A stretch of DNA of 64,000 nt from CAWFKW01 sp963816535 (GTDB lineage: Bacteria; Bacteroidota; Ignavibacteria; Tepidaquicellales; OLB5). The position numbers were made by a program, and so were the translations under genes. This document shows, in pieces, positions 26,628 through 34,071 of this stretch. The number at the start of each line of letters is the position of its first letter. The first letter of the stretch is position 1. Where the stretch lies: the NCBI GenBank assembly GCA_963816535.1, contig CAWFKW010000003.1, positions 1,240,001 to 1,304,000 of the forward strand, read 5' to 3'. Below the pieces are notes generated by a model. The model saw nothing but the letters and a program-made list of their open reading frames with translations, did no database searches and had not been told where the DNA came from.

Positions 26628-28387
26628 TCATTTTATCAACACCATCTTTTTACTCATCACATAATCACCAGCCTATATTCTATAGAAATAAACCCCGGAT
26701 GCATAATTGCCTGCGTTGAAATCAATCGAATATCTACCGGCTTGCTTAAACTCACTGTTTAATAATCTCTTCACAACTCGTCCAAGAATATCATAAATAA
26801 CCAGTGTTACCTTGCTGTCTTTGGGCAGATCGAAATTGATTTTTGTTGATGGATTAAACGGATTGGGAAAATTCTGATATAAATTATAAACAGTCGGTAA
26901 TTGATTTTTAGGATCTGTTTTTATCGACTCATGATTTGCGAAGACGGAATTTCGCTATACTGCGGGTTCCCGTATTTACAGTCAAAAGGACAGCCGTTAT
27001 TAGGATGAGAAGCTGTAAGCGGGTATGGGTCGCCCGCAAATATCTGGTGAAAGCCCGTTACGTCAAAAAACATTCTTTTAAGCTTATCAGGCGTTACAAT
27101 ATTTCCCCTGTCTGCCCATGCCATGTGATTTTCGTAAAACGTAAGCTGGTCCGCCATTAAGCCTATGGTATGGTTGGAAAGCGAATCTATCTTATGGTTA
27201 ACATAAGCCATGCAGGGTATGTTATTAAACTCAAACAGCTCAATGTAAAAATTGAAAACGGCAGGGTAGCTTGAGTTCGGGTAATCTTTTACCGCGTTTA
27301 CTTCTTCTGTTATCCACCTATTATATTCAACGTCGTTGCCCTTTAATAATCTATCCGCTACATCATTTTCGACTTTAACATAATCTATCCACATTTCGCA
27401 GTTATCATACCAGTAAACCTGTATATCGGTTTTATTGGCGGCGGTATCGCTGGGGTATGTGCCTCTTGCATTTATGCCCCAATGCGTGCCTAATGCGCCG
27501 TGAAAGGTAAGATTTGAATCATTTTGACCAAAGAAGAACTCTTCCAGATATTGTCCGTTATAATTGCCCGTCTGTGGATTAATAAAATTAACAGATCTAA
27601 TGTCTACATTCTTGAGTGTATCCAGATTTTCTTTTATAACTATAATTCGGCATACTTTGGTATTGCCGTTGTTATGTGCAAAATTAGAATCAATCCTGAT
27701 TCTCGGTTTTACGAGCCATGTACATTCATTATCAGCCATCCATTGGTTGCTGGACCCGGTTTCGGTTCTGCATTGCTCCGTATTTGCCTTTAAGCCCTTC
27801 AGCACAATTTCCGCGCCGGGGCGAAGCACAGCATCGCTGCAATGAAGGACCTTTTTGCCCCCGTTCCACGTGTAATCGTTTATAGATTCGCCTGCGCTCA
27901 CATTGAACGAATAAAACCAGTGATCATCGTCAGCGCTTACCTGTTCCGCCTGGTACACGCTGCTTTGCCCGTAGCACAGCCATTCTATTTTTGGCCTCTG
28001 CCAGAAAAAACGGCTCTGGTTATGTGAATTAATTGTCTGTATCGCCGCGGTTATGCCGCTTACGTTTACGGGGTCAAAAAGATGTTCCCCGGTTACATGA
28101 GATATAGGGGTATGCCTTGTGAGGTCGCCGGGAATTTGGTTGCTGTCAACATCTGTGTAAGAGTGTGAAATATTAAGCCCAGCCGCATCATAATTGCCGC
28201 GGTTTACAGGAAACATATCCCAGTACGAATGCAGGGCGCCAATTAAGAAACCGTTTGTGGTTGGCGATGTAAAAAGTCGCCGCGCAGCCGAAGAATTTGA
28301 ACCTGCGTTTTCAGGCGTGAAGCCGGAAATAAACAAAACTGACATCAAAATCAGAATAGAGCTGAATATTATTAATTTCTTTTTCAT
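26628..28387 (-). pseudogene. Secreted protein of unknown function with frameshifted T9SS domain
   Basis: The intact open frame (26921-28387) encodes 488 residues with a signal peptide (1-23) and no domain I recognise; there are many Trp/Tyr and scattered cysteines. It stops at 'SSQIMSR'. Immediately downstream, in another frame, the sequence encodes the expected linker and type A sorting domain: 'NHESIKTDPKN', 'YQNFPNPFNPSTKINF', 'VIYDILGRVVKRLL', 'SGVYFYRI', then TAG at 26673-26675, then 'AGDYVMSKKMVLIK' and TGA at 26628. So the CTD is cut off by a frameshift near 26925-26970 and also holds an in-frame stop near its end. The exported protein would lack its T9SS signal unless these are base errors. 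Confidence 0.75.
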
Positions 28388-28435
28388 AATTTATCGGGGA
28401 TTAAAGTTAACAACAAAAAATAAATTATTTGTTAT

Positions 28436-28460
28436 ACCGGATGCCTTGCATCCATCCGGT
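28436..28460. repeat. Palindrome with two alternative hairpins (accggatgc class)
   Basis: Stem ACCGGAT/ATCCGGT (28436-28442 with 28454-28460) competes with the inner stem GGATGC/GCATCC (28439-28444 with 28448-28453). It lies 49 bases past the stop of the YCF48-like gene and may end its transcript, but no long T-run follows. Confidence 0.5.
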
Positions 28461-28508
28461 ACGGATTCTGCAATTATATTTAAATGTATATCCCCCTGTT
28501 TGTAGAAA

Positions 28509-29918
28509 TTACTTTACTAAAATCATCTTCTTTGTTTCGGTATATTCCTCCTTCCCTATGCCTGAGCGCGGGTCAGTTGTTATCTCTATTTTATAAAAAT
28601 ATACGCCCGATGAAAGATTCAAGCCTCCGCCTGAGGCGGAAAAATCAACTTCATACGTGCCGGCTGATTGTTTTTGGTTTACAAGAGCAGCTATATTTTC
28701 GCCCAGTATATTATAAACCTTCAAACTTACATAACTGCTTTTTGCTATTTGATATCTGATCTTTGTGACCGGATTGAACGGGTTTGGATAGTTCTGAAAC
28801 AACCCGAAATGTTTCGGAACCTCCAGGCTGATCTGATGAACGGATGTATAAAATACGGGGTCTCCGCCACTTGTAGTATGTATACCTGTTGGAATAGTAG
28901 AATATGCCCAACCATTTAATTTCCCGGTAAATTTAGTATATAGATACCTGCCTATATTTATATTTGTATCAGGAACCTGAAATAACCAATTTGCGCCGGA
29001 GTTTGTAGTACGGAATATCATCCCTCTGTTACCAAATCCAGGCCAAAATACATATCCGCCTACGCCCCAAATTGTATCGCTACCAATATTTGAAAAGTGG
29101 TTGATTTGCGATAAAACTATATCTCCACCTTGAGGCAAAGGTTGGTTAATCCAATTCAATCCTCCATCTGTAGTCTTCTGAAAGGATGTTTTCCAACCGG
29201 TCAAACTGTCCGCAAAGTACATATCCAAAAAACCGCCCGCCCCGTTTATTAAAGTCCAGTTTAATCCGCTATCTGTAGTTCTGCGTAAATAGATATTATC
29301 CCTGCCTGTAAACCCCATTCTTCCATTATAAAAATATATATGATTCGGGTTCTGGCTGCCCAAACTCAACTGCTGCGTCCAGCTTGCACCCCCGTTCGTT
29401 GTGCGGAATACGCCGCCGGTGGGATTGCTGCTTGCTGCAACCCATATAGTATCTATATTTAATACGCTAATATCATTATAAGTTAAAAACGTTACGGGTT
29501 CATTCACAGAAAACCAACTAATACCCCCATTTATAGTTTTATTAATTCCCGTGCTTCCATCAAATAAACCTACACCGCAACTTATACCGGTGTTTTGATC
29601 AAAGAACTGAATTCTATTCATCCCAACATACTGCCCGCCTGCGGAATAAGCCTTGAACCAGTTATCTCCGCCGTTGGTTGTTTTAAGAACAAATACACTG
29701 TCGTTTTGCGTCACGTAAGGTGTCACAGCCCAACCTGTTAAACTGTCAAGGAAGAAAATATCAGCGATTAGCCTGCCGCCAATATTCGGCATAAACTGCT
29801 GGTACCAGTTTGATGGCGGCGGTGAATCTTTAAAATTAAAACAAACTACGAAAAATAAAATGGAGAGGTAGAAAACTACGAACGGAAGCTTCTTTGATAT
29901 TTGCAGGTATCTTATCAA
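28509..29918 (-). CDS. Secreted YCF48/BNR-repeat propeller protein with T9SS domain
   Basis: A 469-residue exported protein. The signal peptide covers about residues 1-29. At least six propeller blades carry the BNR-like motif: 'VLKTTNGGDNW', 'INKTINGGISW', 'VFRTTNGGASW', 'LRRTTDSGLNW', 'FQKTTDGGLNW' and 'IFRTTNSGANW', over about residues 35-340. This is the pattern of YCF48/Hcf136-like propellers common in T9SS secretomes. The type A sorting domain begins 'QNYPNPFNPVTKI' at about 372. It carries an extra loop 'TTDPRSGIGKEEY' before the final 'ETKKMILVK', which is longer than usual. The role is unknown, probably surface binding. Confidence 0.85.
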   Translation of the reverse strand: MIRYLQISKKLPFVVFYLSILFFVVCFNFKDSPPPSNWYQQFMPNIGGRLIADIFFLDSLTGWAVTPYVTQNDSVFVLKTTNGGDNWFKAYSAGGQYVGMNRIQFFDQNTGISCGVGLFDGSTGINKTINGGISWFSVNEPVTFLTYNDISVLNIDTIWVAASSNPTGGVFRTTNGGASWTQQLSLGSQNPNHIYFYNGRMGFTGRDNIYLRRTTDSGLNWTLINGAGGFLDMYFADSLTGWKTSFQKTTDGGLNWINQPLPQGGDIVLSQINHFSNIGSDTIWGVGGYVFWPGFGNRGMIFRTTNSGANWLFQVPDTNINIGRYLYTKFTGKLNGWAYSTIPTGIHTTSGGDPVFYTSVHQISLEVPKHFGLFQNYPNPFNPVTKIRYQIAKSSYVSLKVYNILGENIAALVNQKQSAGTYEVDFSASGGGLNLSSGVYFYKIEITTDPRSGIGKEEYTETKKMILVK

Positions 29919-30070
29919 GATCTATAACCGGGTATATTTGTTAACTGTAAGTTAATACATTTATTCCGTTTTAAAAATTCATTCCGCCGCGGCGGTTCGC
30001 TATACCGCGATAAAACGTCAAAATCTGTAACTTTTCTTGTTTATTGATCATTGCTCATTATTAAATCTTT
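29919..30070. other. Upstream part of an 800-base gap between large genes
   Basis: No gene or motif that I can support lies in these bases. The rest of the gap (30071-30721) holds an inverted repeat, a promoter, a structured RNA, a purine-rich tract and a terminator element, listed separately. Confidence 0.5.
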
Positions 30071-30087
30071 AACTTTATAAACTTTAT
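30071..30087. repeat. Left arm of a 17-bp inverted repeat flanking the ncRNA
   Basis: These 17 bases (AACTTTATAAACTTTAT) are the exact reverse complement of 30370-30386. The similarity continues loosely outward and inward, for example with 'gaactt'. The two arms bracket the promoter, RNA and terminator at 30129-30340. Confidence 0.7.
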
Positions 30088-30128
30088 AACTTTACGAACT
30101 TGTTTAAACATATGTATAAATTTTTACC

Positions 30129-30157
30129 TTGACTGTGCTATGCAAATGTATTATACT
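30129..30157 (+). promoter_or_regulatory. Sigma70-type promoter of the structured RNA
   Basis: TTGACT at 30129-30134 and TATACT at 30152-30157 are separated by exactly 17 bases. This is the best consensus-like promoter noticed in the window. The predicted start is at about 30161-30165, where the closing stem of the RNA begins. Confidence 0.75.
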
Positions 30158-30160
30158 TGC

Positions 30161-30340
30161 GCCAGCGGGTCTTGTAAAGGAGTTTCCTGCAACAAAACAA
30201 AAAACTCCGAGTGGGAAACAAGGGCGCTCACCCTGATAGGTGTTTCCTGCCGTACACTTGGTTGGCCAAACCGATGCCGAGACGTGAATTCGTCTGACTG
30301 GTTGAAATCAAATTATTGTCCCTGGGGACAATTATATTTT
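30161..30340 (+). ncRNA. Structured free-standing RNA, family unknown
   Basis: About 180 nt run from the promoter to a terminator hairpin with no convincing coding frame. Pairings seen by eye are: a closing stem of 30162-30164 plus 30169-30171 with 30296-30301 (CCA..GTC with GACTGG); stem 1, 30179-30185/30202-30208 (GGAGTTT/AAACTCC); stem 2, 30214-30220/30241-30247 (GGAAACA/TGTTTCC) with an inner hairpin 30221-30224/30231-30234; a weak stem 3, 30260-30263/30269-30272; and stem 4, 30280-30284/30291-30295 (AGACG/CGTCT). A terminator follows at 30315-30340. Size would fit 6S RNA, but the multibranch shape does not look like the 6S rod. It matches no riboswitch I know, and no gene follows on this strand. 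Confidence 0.6.
30315..30340 (+). terminator. Terminator of the structured RNA
   Basis: Perfect 7-bp stem ATTGTCC/GGACAAT (30315-30321 with 30326-30332, loop ctgg) followed by TATATTTT. Confidence 0.7.
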
Positions 30341-30369
30341 AAACGTAAAGACGAAAAAAGAAAAAAGTT

Positions 30370-30386
30370 CATAAAGTTTATAAAGT
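30370..30386. repeat. Right arm of the 17-bp inverted repeat
   Basis: Exact reverse complement of 30071-30087. A purine-only tract built of aaaag units follows at about 30401-30430. Confidence 0.7.
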
Positions 30387-30637
30387 TAGAAAGTTAATAA
30401 GTAAAAGAAAAAAAGAAAAGAAAAGAAAAATATTAAATAGGAAACAGAAAGTCAGACGTTTTTTCAATAGCCCCGGCCTTCAGGTCGGGGAAAAATTGAT
30501 TCGGTAAAATCAGGCTTTAGCCGCTAACTTTGTTGATTAATTCCATGCAGTATCCTGGTGGCTTTGTGAGTTTGGAGCTGGCAGCGCCTGTTTTACCTAT
30601 TTAACTCATTTAACCGGCTTACCGCAATAAAAGAAAA

Positions 30638-30703
30638 AGTCCCCCATAATTTATGGAGGACTCTTTCAAAACGGAGCAACTACGGCGGATCGGGCCGCGT
30701 TAC
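30638..30703 (-). terminator. Two-hairpin 3' element, copy B (rho-independent terminator)
   Basis: On the minus strand, downstream of the three microprotein genes, hairpin one pairs 30676-30680 with 30699-30703 (GCAAC/GTTAC, one G-U), with inner 30685-30688/30695-30698 (GCGG/CCGC). Hairpin two pairs 30638-30648 with 30652-30662 and is followed by TTTTCTTTT, a good terminator tail. Layout and flanking bases match copy A at 23711-23775. Confidence 0.75.
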
Positions 30704-30721
30704 TTTATCTATAAAAACCGT

Positions 30722-30808
30722 TTAAGCGTGTTTGTAGATCATGATGCCTTCGGCTATGAAGGGAACAAACGCGAACATCAAGAAACCTGTGATTATTAAA
30801 GCTGCCAT
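30722..30808 (-). CDS. 28-residue membrane microprotein, copy 2
   Basis: ATG at 30808 with AAAGGAG 9 bases upstream; 28 codons plus TAA. The product starts 'MAALIITGFLMFAFVPF' and continues 'IAEGIMIYKHA'. It has the same single-helix design as the other three copies: small polar start, hydrophobic core, Phe-Ala-Phe, Pro16-Phe17, Glu20-Gly21, Tyr25 and a basic tail. It is the last gene of the triplet and is followed by the two-hairpin terminator. Its sequence differs from copies 3 and 4 mostly by conservative changes and silent bases, which suggests selection on the protein. Confidence 0.8.
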   Translation of the reverse strand: MAALIITGFLMFAFVPFIAEGIMIYKHA

Positions 30809-30860
30809 TTTAAAATTCTCCTTTTGTTTTTTTATTATTAATTAATTAAACTCTTTTTTG

Positions 30861-30944
30861 TTAGTTCCTGTAAAGCATTATACCTTCTACTACAAACGGT
30901 AAGAATGCGAACATTAAGAAACCTGTGATTATGAATGATGCCAT
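30861..30944 (-). CDS. 27-residue membrane microprotein, copy 3
   Basis: ATG at 30944 preceded by AAAGGAG with 9-base spacing; 27 codons plus TAA. The product starts 'MASFIITGFLMFAFLPF' and ends 'VVEGIMLYRN'. It lies 58 bases after copy 4 and 52 before copy 2, all on the minus strand. The ribosome binding site context 'aaaggagaat-ataaaatggc' is almost the same in copies 2, 3 and 4, pointing to recent tandem duplication and strong translation. Predicted to sit in the inner membrane as a single span. Possible roles are a small subunit of a membrane complex, a type I toxin-like peptide, or a signal; none can be shown here. Confidence 0.82.
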   Translation of the reverse strand: MASFIITGFLMFAFLPFVVEGIMLYRN

Positions 30945-31002
30945 TTTATAATTCTCCTTTATTTTTTATTTTTTTAATTTTTAAACTCTTTGTTTTCTAA
31001 AA

Positions 31003-31086
31003 TTAGCTTCTGTAAAGCATTATACCTTCTACTACAAACGGTAAGAATGCGAACATTAAGATACATGAAAAGATAACTGATGCCAT
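31003..31086 (-). CDS. 27-residue membrane microprotein, copy 4
   Basis: ATG at 31086 with AAAGGAG 9 bases upstream; 27 codons plus TAA. The product starts 'MASVIFSCILMFAFLPF' and ends 'VVEGIMLYRS'. The second half is identical to copy 3 at 21 of the last residues' DNA positions in a row, while the first third has diverged ('VIFSCIL' for 'FIITGFL'), including a Cys. It is the first microprotein of the triplet and starts 14 bases after the stop of the truncated signal-peptide ORF at 31101, so the two were probably one transcript. Confidence 0.8.
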   Translation of the reverse strand: MASVIFSCILMFAFLPFVVEGIMLYRS

Positions 31087-31100
31087 TTTATGATTCTCCT

Positions 31101-31334
31101 TTAATTTTTATTATTATTTAATATTGAATACTCTTTTATTTTCCCTATTCCCAAACCGGGGCGAAAATCGCCGGCTGCGTTAAAATGACGCAGCAAACGG
31201 AAAAAAATCAATGAATATAAAACTGAGAGCTTTGTAAGAGCCATTGCCGGATTGCCGGAGAGCAATAAAAAAAGAAGCGCGCCAGTCTGGCTGGTTTCAT
31301 GCTTCTTGATTATGTTGGAATAAATAGCTTTCAT
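31101..31334 (-). pseudogene. Truncated 5' end of a hydrolase paralogue (signal-peptide remnant)
   Basis: A 77-codon frame starting 'MKAIYSNIIKKHETS', which matches the start of the S15-like hydrolase at 26037 ('MKAIYSKTNRKRIAI'). Both share the DNA for 'ALLFLLL' and the upstream leader. After about 45 residues the similarity ends, and the rest has no recognisable sequence. The cargo domain and T9SS domain are missing, and the stop lies just before the first microprotein gene. It could still be translated as a leader that couples translation to the microproteins, but it looks like the relic of a deletion. Confidence 0.65.
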
Positions 31335-31759
31335 TTTTTTGACTCTTAGAAAAGATTTAGTTTTTAAAAATCTCTTCTGCTATTTATTCCCTACTAAAAA
31401 CGAACTATACAAACATAACCTCCGGGGCATACCCAAAACAATCGTGTTTCGGTAGTATATATCAAATTACACTATCTCCACAAATGCTGGCTTAATAACG
31501 CCATAAGGTACGCTTACATCTTCGCTAACTGTATAGGGTAGGTGAGTTTTGACCACGGAAAATTACTGTCATCATTTATGGGGTTTTTGATATGAAATTA
31601 AGAATTTTGCCGTCTGATATTACAGTGATAACGGTATGCTATTTTTAACCTATTCTACTATAAACACACGTGATTGGCTGACATAATAAAGTGAATTTGG
31701 ACATGCTGCGTAACGTATTTCAGTTGTGAGCGCTGTATCACAGACTGGATCTGGGGAGG
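31335..31759. other. Gene-free stretch: paralogous leader and promoter, remainder unassigned
   Basis: The part 31335-31500 aligns with 26038-26200 and holds the leader and predicted promoter of the microprotein triplet. In 31500-31759 I see no gene and no clear motif. Confidence 0.6.
31412..31441 (-). promoter_or_regulatory. Predicted promoter of the microprotein triplet
   Basis: On the minus strand TTGTTT (complement of 31436-31441) and TATGTT (complement of 31412-31417) lie 18 bases apart, as in the paralogous promoter at 26120-26149. Shared leader sequence 'tagtagggaataaat' follows in both. Inferred, not tested. Confidence 0.5.
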
Positions 31760-34048
31760 TCAGAACTGGATACTGAACCCGCCGACGGGTAAAAACGCCC
31801 ATTGGTAGATCGTTCCCTGCTCATTTCGGTACTGGTTCCAGAAATACTCATACACATTTGTCGTATTAAATACGTTCTGTAGCTCAAAATATGTCACAAT
31901 ACTGAGCTTTTTGAAGTTCCATTTCTTATCTACTCTCAGGTCTAGCCTGTTATAGTCTTTATATCTTGCGCCGTTAAAGTCGTTAAAATCAGCTACTCCT
32001 CGGCCTGAAATAGTAGAAGCTGCAGCGTCAAACGGAGTATAGGGCCTGCCTGTCGTATAACGGAACTTCAGGCCCACCAGCCATTCATTAGATAATTGGT
32101 AACCGGCAATAATGGTCAAATTGTGCCTGTAATCAAAATCCCCGGGTTTTTCGCCTCCAACGAGTGCGGTCACCCGGCTCTCGGCAAGCGAGTAGCTTAG
32201 CATTCCATACATGCCGTTTCCGGTCAGCTTCTTCTGGATAGATATGTCTATGCCCTTTGTATAGCCGAAGCCCTGGCTGGTTGCCGGGCCGAACAGAAGG
32301 TCCGGGCCGTTATCAGCCCCGCCGCTTATCATAACGTAACTCGGAACCAAAGAGCTGACAGGATAGTTTGTATATTTCTTGTAATATACTTCAACCGATA
32401 CGCGCAGGTCGGACGTAAATAAATGTTCTATGCCTGCTACATAGTGTATGGCTTCCAGGAATTTCAGATCCTGGTTGGCAGGGTCGGCGGTTATCCATAA
32501 ATAGTCCGGCGCCTGGTAATAGATACCCGTTGATGCGTTCAGGGTTGTTATCGGGGTTAGTTCATAACTCACGCCAAAACGCGGAGATACAGCGTTCTTT
32601 TGGTTTATCCCTGAAAAATAATCGTACCTCACGCCGGGATTCAATATAAGCTTATCTTTCAACAGCTTTAAAGTATACTGCGCGTAAGCCGATGCTTTTT
32701 GATAATTATTTTTCACATTAATATTGGTCTCAGGTATAATGTTTCCGAAAGCGGTTGTATCGGCATTATAAAAAGTCTGGTTCTTAAATTTTATATATCT
32801 TCCGCCCGCGCCAAAGCTCACCGTACTCTTGGCGCCAAGCTGGTAAAAGATCTCTGTCCTCGCGTTAAAATCAGATTCATACGAATCATAATTAAACTTA
32901 AGCGCGTCATTCCTTATATCGCGGTTGCTGAGCGCTGTGAACCCGCTTGAGTTTGCAACAATGGTCTGAATATAACCATGCCTGATCAGATTCTTCAGAT
33001 TAAATCCTGCGGTAAATTGTTTTTGGTCGCCTGTCGCTTTGCCGTACGGGTTATCGTCCGAGACTTTCGAAGCATCGCCGTCGAAGCTTATTTTATCAAG
33101 TCCGCCGATTCCGACAAATGTAAGCTTAGTATTCTTATTGAAATCGTAAACCGTTTTTACGTTGAAATCCCAGTAATCAGGCACAGCGGCAAGCCGAATG
33201 GCTCCGCGAATAAGATTCAGGTAGCTCTTCCTTACCGAAACGAGAAATGAACCTTTTTGAGTAAATAACGGCCCTTCGAACACGCCGCCAAATCCCGCTG
33301 TAGAAAGATTTATATCGCTTAGTATTCTTTTCCTGTAACCTTCGCGGAAACTGATATCAAGAACCGAAGATAACTTATCGCCGTAGCGCGCAGAAAACCC
33401 GCCTGTTGAAAAATCGACATTATTAATAAACTTTACATTAATCATTCCTATCGGTCCGCTTGATGAACCCTGGGTTGGGTAGTGATTTATATTGGGGACT
33501 TCAATACCGTCTATTATAGTGAGGTTCTCCGCTGGCGAACCGCCCCTTACAATCAGGTCGTTTCTCTGGTCGTTGCCGGGCGCAACCCCCGGAAGCGATT
33601 GAACCATTCGCAGGATATCTTCCGCCGCTCCGGGTGCGCGGCGCACTTCTTCAAAGTCCAGGTTAAACTCGCTTACGCTGGCATCATTTGATTTCTGGAA
33701 ATATCTCGATTCAACGTCTATCTCGTCCGTTGAGTAACTCAGCGAAATCATCGATATTTCTACATTTGTGGGCCTTGATGAAAGCACAACAACATCGGTC
33801 TTTGTCAGGGATTCGTAACCGATGCATGTTACCTTAACCTGATAACTTCCATATGGCGTGTTATCGAACTCAAAAGTCCCGTCGGCGGACGATGCTGTTT
33901 TTTTATTGAGCTCTACAACCTCCACTATTGCGTCGGCTACCGGCTTCTGGGTTTCTTTATCCGTTACAACTCCGGTAATTATGCCCTTATCCTGCGCAAA
34001 TAATCCCGCCGGAATTAAAAATAAAATAATAAGAATTAAGTATTTCAT
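31760..34048 (-). CDS. TonB-dependent outer-membrane receptor with carboxypeptidase-like N-terminal domain
   Basis: A 762-residue outer-membrane receptor. The signal peptide covers residues 1-18. A carboxypeptidase regulatory-like domain (about 22-105, 'GIITGVVTDKETQKPV', 'VTCIGYES') precedes the plug (about 135-235: 'PGAAEDILRMVQSLPGV', 'LIVRGGSPAENLTIIDGI', 'GMINVKFINNVDFSTGGF'). The rest is a 22-strand beta barrel ending 'QWAFLPVGGFSIQF' with terminal Phe. Receptors of this build import siderophores, glycans or cobalamin using TonB energy; no SusD partner or transport gene is adjacent, so the ligand is unknown. DUF4188 and TetR genes lie just upstream on the same strand, 23 bases away, and may be co-regulated. 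Confidence 0.92.
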   Translation of the reverse strand: MKYLILIILFLIPAGLFAQDKGIITGVVTDKETQKPVADAIVEVVELNKKTASSADGTFEFDNTPYGSYQVKVTCIGYESLTKTDVVVLSSRPTNVEISMISLSYSTDEIDVESRYFQKSNDASVSEFNLDFEEVRRAPGAAEDILRMVQSLPGVAPGNDQRNDLIVRGGSPAENLTIIDGIEVPNINHYPTQGSSSGPIGMINVKFINNVDFSTGGFSARYGDKLSSVLDISFREGYRKRILSDINLSTAGFGGVFEGPLFTQKGSFLVSVRKSYLNLIRGAIRLAAVPDYWDFNVKTVYDFNKNTKLTFVGIGGLDKISFDGDASKVSDDNPYGKATGDQKQFTAGFNLKNLIRHGYIQTIVANSSGFTALSNRDIRNDALKFNYDSYESDFNARTEIFYQLGAKSTVSFGAGGRYIKFKNQTFYNADTTAFGNIIPETNINVKNNYQKASAYAQYTLKLLKDKLILNPGVRYDYFSGINQKNAVSPRFGVSYELTPITTLNASTGIYYQAPDYLWITADPANQDLKFLEAIHYVAGIEHLFTSDLRVSVEVYYKKYTNYPVSSLVPSYVMISGGADNGPDLLFGPATSQGFGYTKGIDISIQKKLTGNGMYGMLSYSLAESRVTALVGGEKPGDFDYRHNLTIIAGYQLSNEWLVGLKFRYTTGRPYTPFDAAASTISGRGVADFNDFNGARYKDYNRLDLRVDKKWNFKKLSIVTYFELQNVFNTTNVYEYFWNQYRNEQGTIYQWAFLPVGGFSIQF

Positions 34049-34071
34049 TCAGACTTTATTAAATTAGAAAT

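Noticed and set aside
23496..26675. Amber recoding (pyrrolysine or suppressor) in T9SS domains
   Set aside because: Two in-frame TAG codons are suggestive, but a third broken gene uses TAA and two have frameshifts, so decay or sequence errors explain the pattern more simply.
30161..30340. Assignment of the RNA to 6S RNA or a riboswitch
   Set aside because: Length would fit 6S, but several side hairpins do not match the 6S rod, and no downstream gene exists for a riboswitch. Left as unknown family.
30140..30397. 85-codon plus-strand frame over the structured RNA
   Set aside because: It starts inside the promoter spacer, between the -35 and -10 boxes, runs through the terminator hairpin, has no RBS and a cysteine-rich random-looking product. 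The RNA interpretation explains the sequence better.
30722..31086. Type I toxin-antitoxin system for the microproteins
   Set aside because: Tandem tiny hydrophobic peptides fit, but no antisense promoter or RNA covering them was found; the adjacent RNA does not overlap or clearly pair with them. Kept only as a possibility.
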